Source: UMGS882 sp045598975 (GTDB lineage: Bacteria; Bacillota; Clostridia; Oscillospirales; CAG-382). Taken from it: a stretch of DNA of 50,786 nt. Both the position numbers and the translations under genes were made by a program. The stretch's first letter is position 1. The number at the start of each line of letters is the position of its first letter. The notes below the pieces were generated by a model, which saw only the letters and a program-made list of their open reading frames with translations, was not told the DNA's origin and did no database searches. Below are positions 50,011 through 50,786 of the stretch, piece after piece. The DNA lies in contig JAZRVE010000076.1 of NCBI GenBank assembly GCA_045598975.1, forward strand, positions 1 through 50,786, given 5' to 3'.

Positions 50011-50473
50011 GGATAAGCTCCTGAATCTTCTTATCGGTGATGATCCCGCGTAGGACCTTTGTCTCTGCGATCTCAGCGTCAGGCACGGAGGGTTTGAGTT
50101 CGGCAAGCGTGTTGCCGAATCCGCTGCCGCCGGAGGTGGCAAACAGCAGTATCTTCTTACCGGCAAAGTCATACGCTTCCAGAAACGTATTGATGATCGT
50201 CGGGGCTACGTACCACCAGATCGGGAAACCGAGACAGATGGTATCATAATCGGAAACGTTCACGTCGCCGATGATGATCGCCGGACGGAAACTCTTATCG
50301 TTCATCTCCACACTGCTGCGGGATTTTTTGTTCATCCAGCTGAGGTCTTCTTTGGTGTACCTGACCTCCGGCTTGATTTCATACGCGTCTGCTTCAACGG
50401 CTTCCGCCAGTTTTTTCGCAACTTTTTCCGTTACGCCGCTTGCCGAAAAATAGGCAACTAATGTTTTGCTCAT
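49994..50473 (-). CDS. flavodoxin-like FMN protein
   Basis: A 159-residue flavodoxin of the Flavodoxin_4/NAD(P)H-dependent oxidoreductase type. The FMN phosphate loop is FSASGVTEKVAKKLA (residues 9-23), one Ser/Gly-rich stretch different from the long-chain TGNT form. The isoalloxazine-binding region is GFPIWWYVAPTIINTFLEAYDFAGKKI, and the FATSGGSGFGNT loop follows. It serves as an electron carrier or small-molecule reductase. The AGAGGGAT site is near the start, and a strong promoter lies about 95 bases upstream. The downstream amidase-like lipoprotein gene overlaps it. Confidence 0.92.
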   Translation of the reverse strand: MSKTLVAYFSASGVTEKVAKKLAEAVEADAYEIKPEVRYTKEDLSWMNKKSRSSVEMNDKSFRPAIIIGDVNVSDYDTICLGFPIWWYVAPTIINTFLEAYDFAGKKILLFATSGGSGFGNTLAELKPSVPDAEIAETKVLRGIITDKKIQELIHEYKK

Positions 50474-50565
50474 GATATATCCCTCTTTCTGCTTTGCACA
50501 ACAAGTTATTTCGCAACGTTATCTCCGTGATCGGATTTCAGTTCTCGTGTATATAACACCAATAT

Positions 50566-50594
50566 ATTATAACACATTTTTTGCCGTTTTTCAA
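50566..50594 (-). promoter_or_regulatory. promoter of the flavodoxin unit
   Basis: On the minus strand TTGAAA (complement of 50589-50594) and a perfect TATAAT (complement of 50566-50571) are 17 bases apart. It yields a leader of about 85 bases before the start at 50473. Confidence 0.88.
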
Positions 50595-50683
50595 GAATCC
50601 GGCAAAGGATTTCCTCACGGTTGTCTGCGTTGTCAATTGATATGTGCCATTTAGGAGGAAAAAATAAAAGATATGGCATTATT

Positions 50684-50742
50684 CGCGATTGGAAGCCTTT
50701 GAAACGAAGCCGTAGGCGGAGTGAAGAAGGCTTCCAATCGCG
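50684..50742. repeat. 16-bp inverted repeat near the right edge
   Basis: CGCGATTGGAAGCCTT (50684-50699) and AAGGCTTCCAATCGCG (50727-50742) are perfect reverse complements with a 27-base loop that itself contains GAAGCC, GGCGGAG and GTGAAGAAG segments. There is no T-run on either side, so it is not a normal terminator. It may be a dispersed palindromic repeat unit; no second copy was noticed in the window. Confidence 0.7.
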
Positions 50743-50786
50743 GCGCGGCGTCAGGCGGAGAGCTTTTCGCGGAGTAATTGAACCGC

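Larger units (their letters stand above)
50474..50786. other. right-end intergenic region
   Basis: It contains the flavodoxin leader and promoter, then on the plus strand a strong TTTAGGAGG site and ATG at 50674 opening a frame of nine codons (M-A-L-F-A-I-G-S-L) that stops inside a 16-bp inverted repeat. The last 40 bases are GC-rich with no clear gene. Confidence 0.6.

Noticed and set aside
1..50786. CRISPR arrays, tRNA genes, prophage or integrative elements
   Set aside because: No regularly spaced direct repeats, no tRNA-like cloverleaf with CCA or TTCGA arm, and no integrase, terminase or capsid genes were seen.

Overview
The window reads as chromosomal DNA from a low-to-mid GC, spore-forming member of the Clostridia (Firmicutes/Bacillota). 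The grounds are sporulation genes of the YqfC, YqfD and YlbJ families with a sigma-E-like promoter, an S-layer-homology protein, a preQ1-I riboswitch ahead of queT, a VanW protein, a polysaccharide tyrosine autokinase of the Gram-positive type, AGGAGG-type ribosome binding sites and a type-A-like RNase P RNA. There is no tRNA, rRNA, CRISPR array, prophage or complete insertion sequence. A carbohydrate ABC operon with very large surface proteins points to a polysaccharide-using, probably gut or anaerobic lifestyle (inference).

Layout. 1-5.7 kb, minus strand: the first codons of a gene running off the left edge, a nitrilase-GDPD fusion, and a three-gene unit (SLH protein, FG-GAP/VCBS beta-propeller, TrmO). 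5.7-11.3 kb, minus: a unit from a clear promoter with rlmB, a degenerate P-type-ATPase-like membrane protein, a preQ1 riboswitch, queT and typA, ending in a terminator. 11.4-13.8 kb, plus: rnpB with promoter and terminator, ruvX, rsmG and a GNAT acetyltransferase. 13.8-15.3 kb, minus: yqfC-yqfD. 15.3-20.8 kb, plus: a YlbJ-like sporulation gene, a small Cys protein, a YihY protein, a YwlG protein, aspartate-semialdehyde dehydrogenase and a MATE exporter.

20.8-33.2 kb is one 12-kb minus-strand operon of seven genes behind a near-consensus promoter: a 1081-residue substrate-binding protein with tandem CBM-like modules, two permeases, an NHL/TPR/Yip1 membrane protein, a 943-residue DUF5696-like surface protein with a glycosidase-like barrel, and a second pair of permeases. 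It contains no ATPase gene. This is the best candidate here for an incompletely described system: a surface glycan capture, cleavage and import machine with two transport channels.

33.5-42.7 kb, minus, is a compact genome-maintenance operon: SGNH hydrolase, small membrane protein, THUMP-type RNA methyltransferase, recG, uvrA and an ABC-F ATPase, with ATGA/TTGA overlaps and GTG/TTG starts. A separate tyrosine-kinase gene with a 14-tyrosine tail follows (42.8-44.4 kb). 44.5-47.9 kb is an unusual amino-acid ABC transporter operon: its binding protein looks circularly permuted and is fused to the permease, its ATPase has lost the switch histidine and carries a GHKL/RsbW-like tail, and the last gene is a ThrH-type HAD phosphatase. 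48-50.5 kb holds a flavodoxin, a choloylglycine-hydrolase-like lipoprotein and a VanW protein. The right end carries a 16-bp inverted repeat just inside a short reading frame that looks like an interrupted gene.

Everything here was read by eye. Family names rest on motif recognition, not on database searches.
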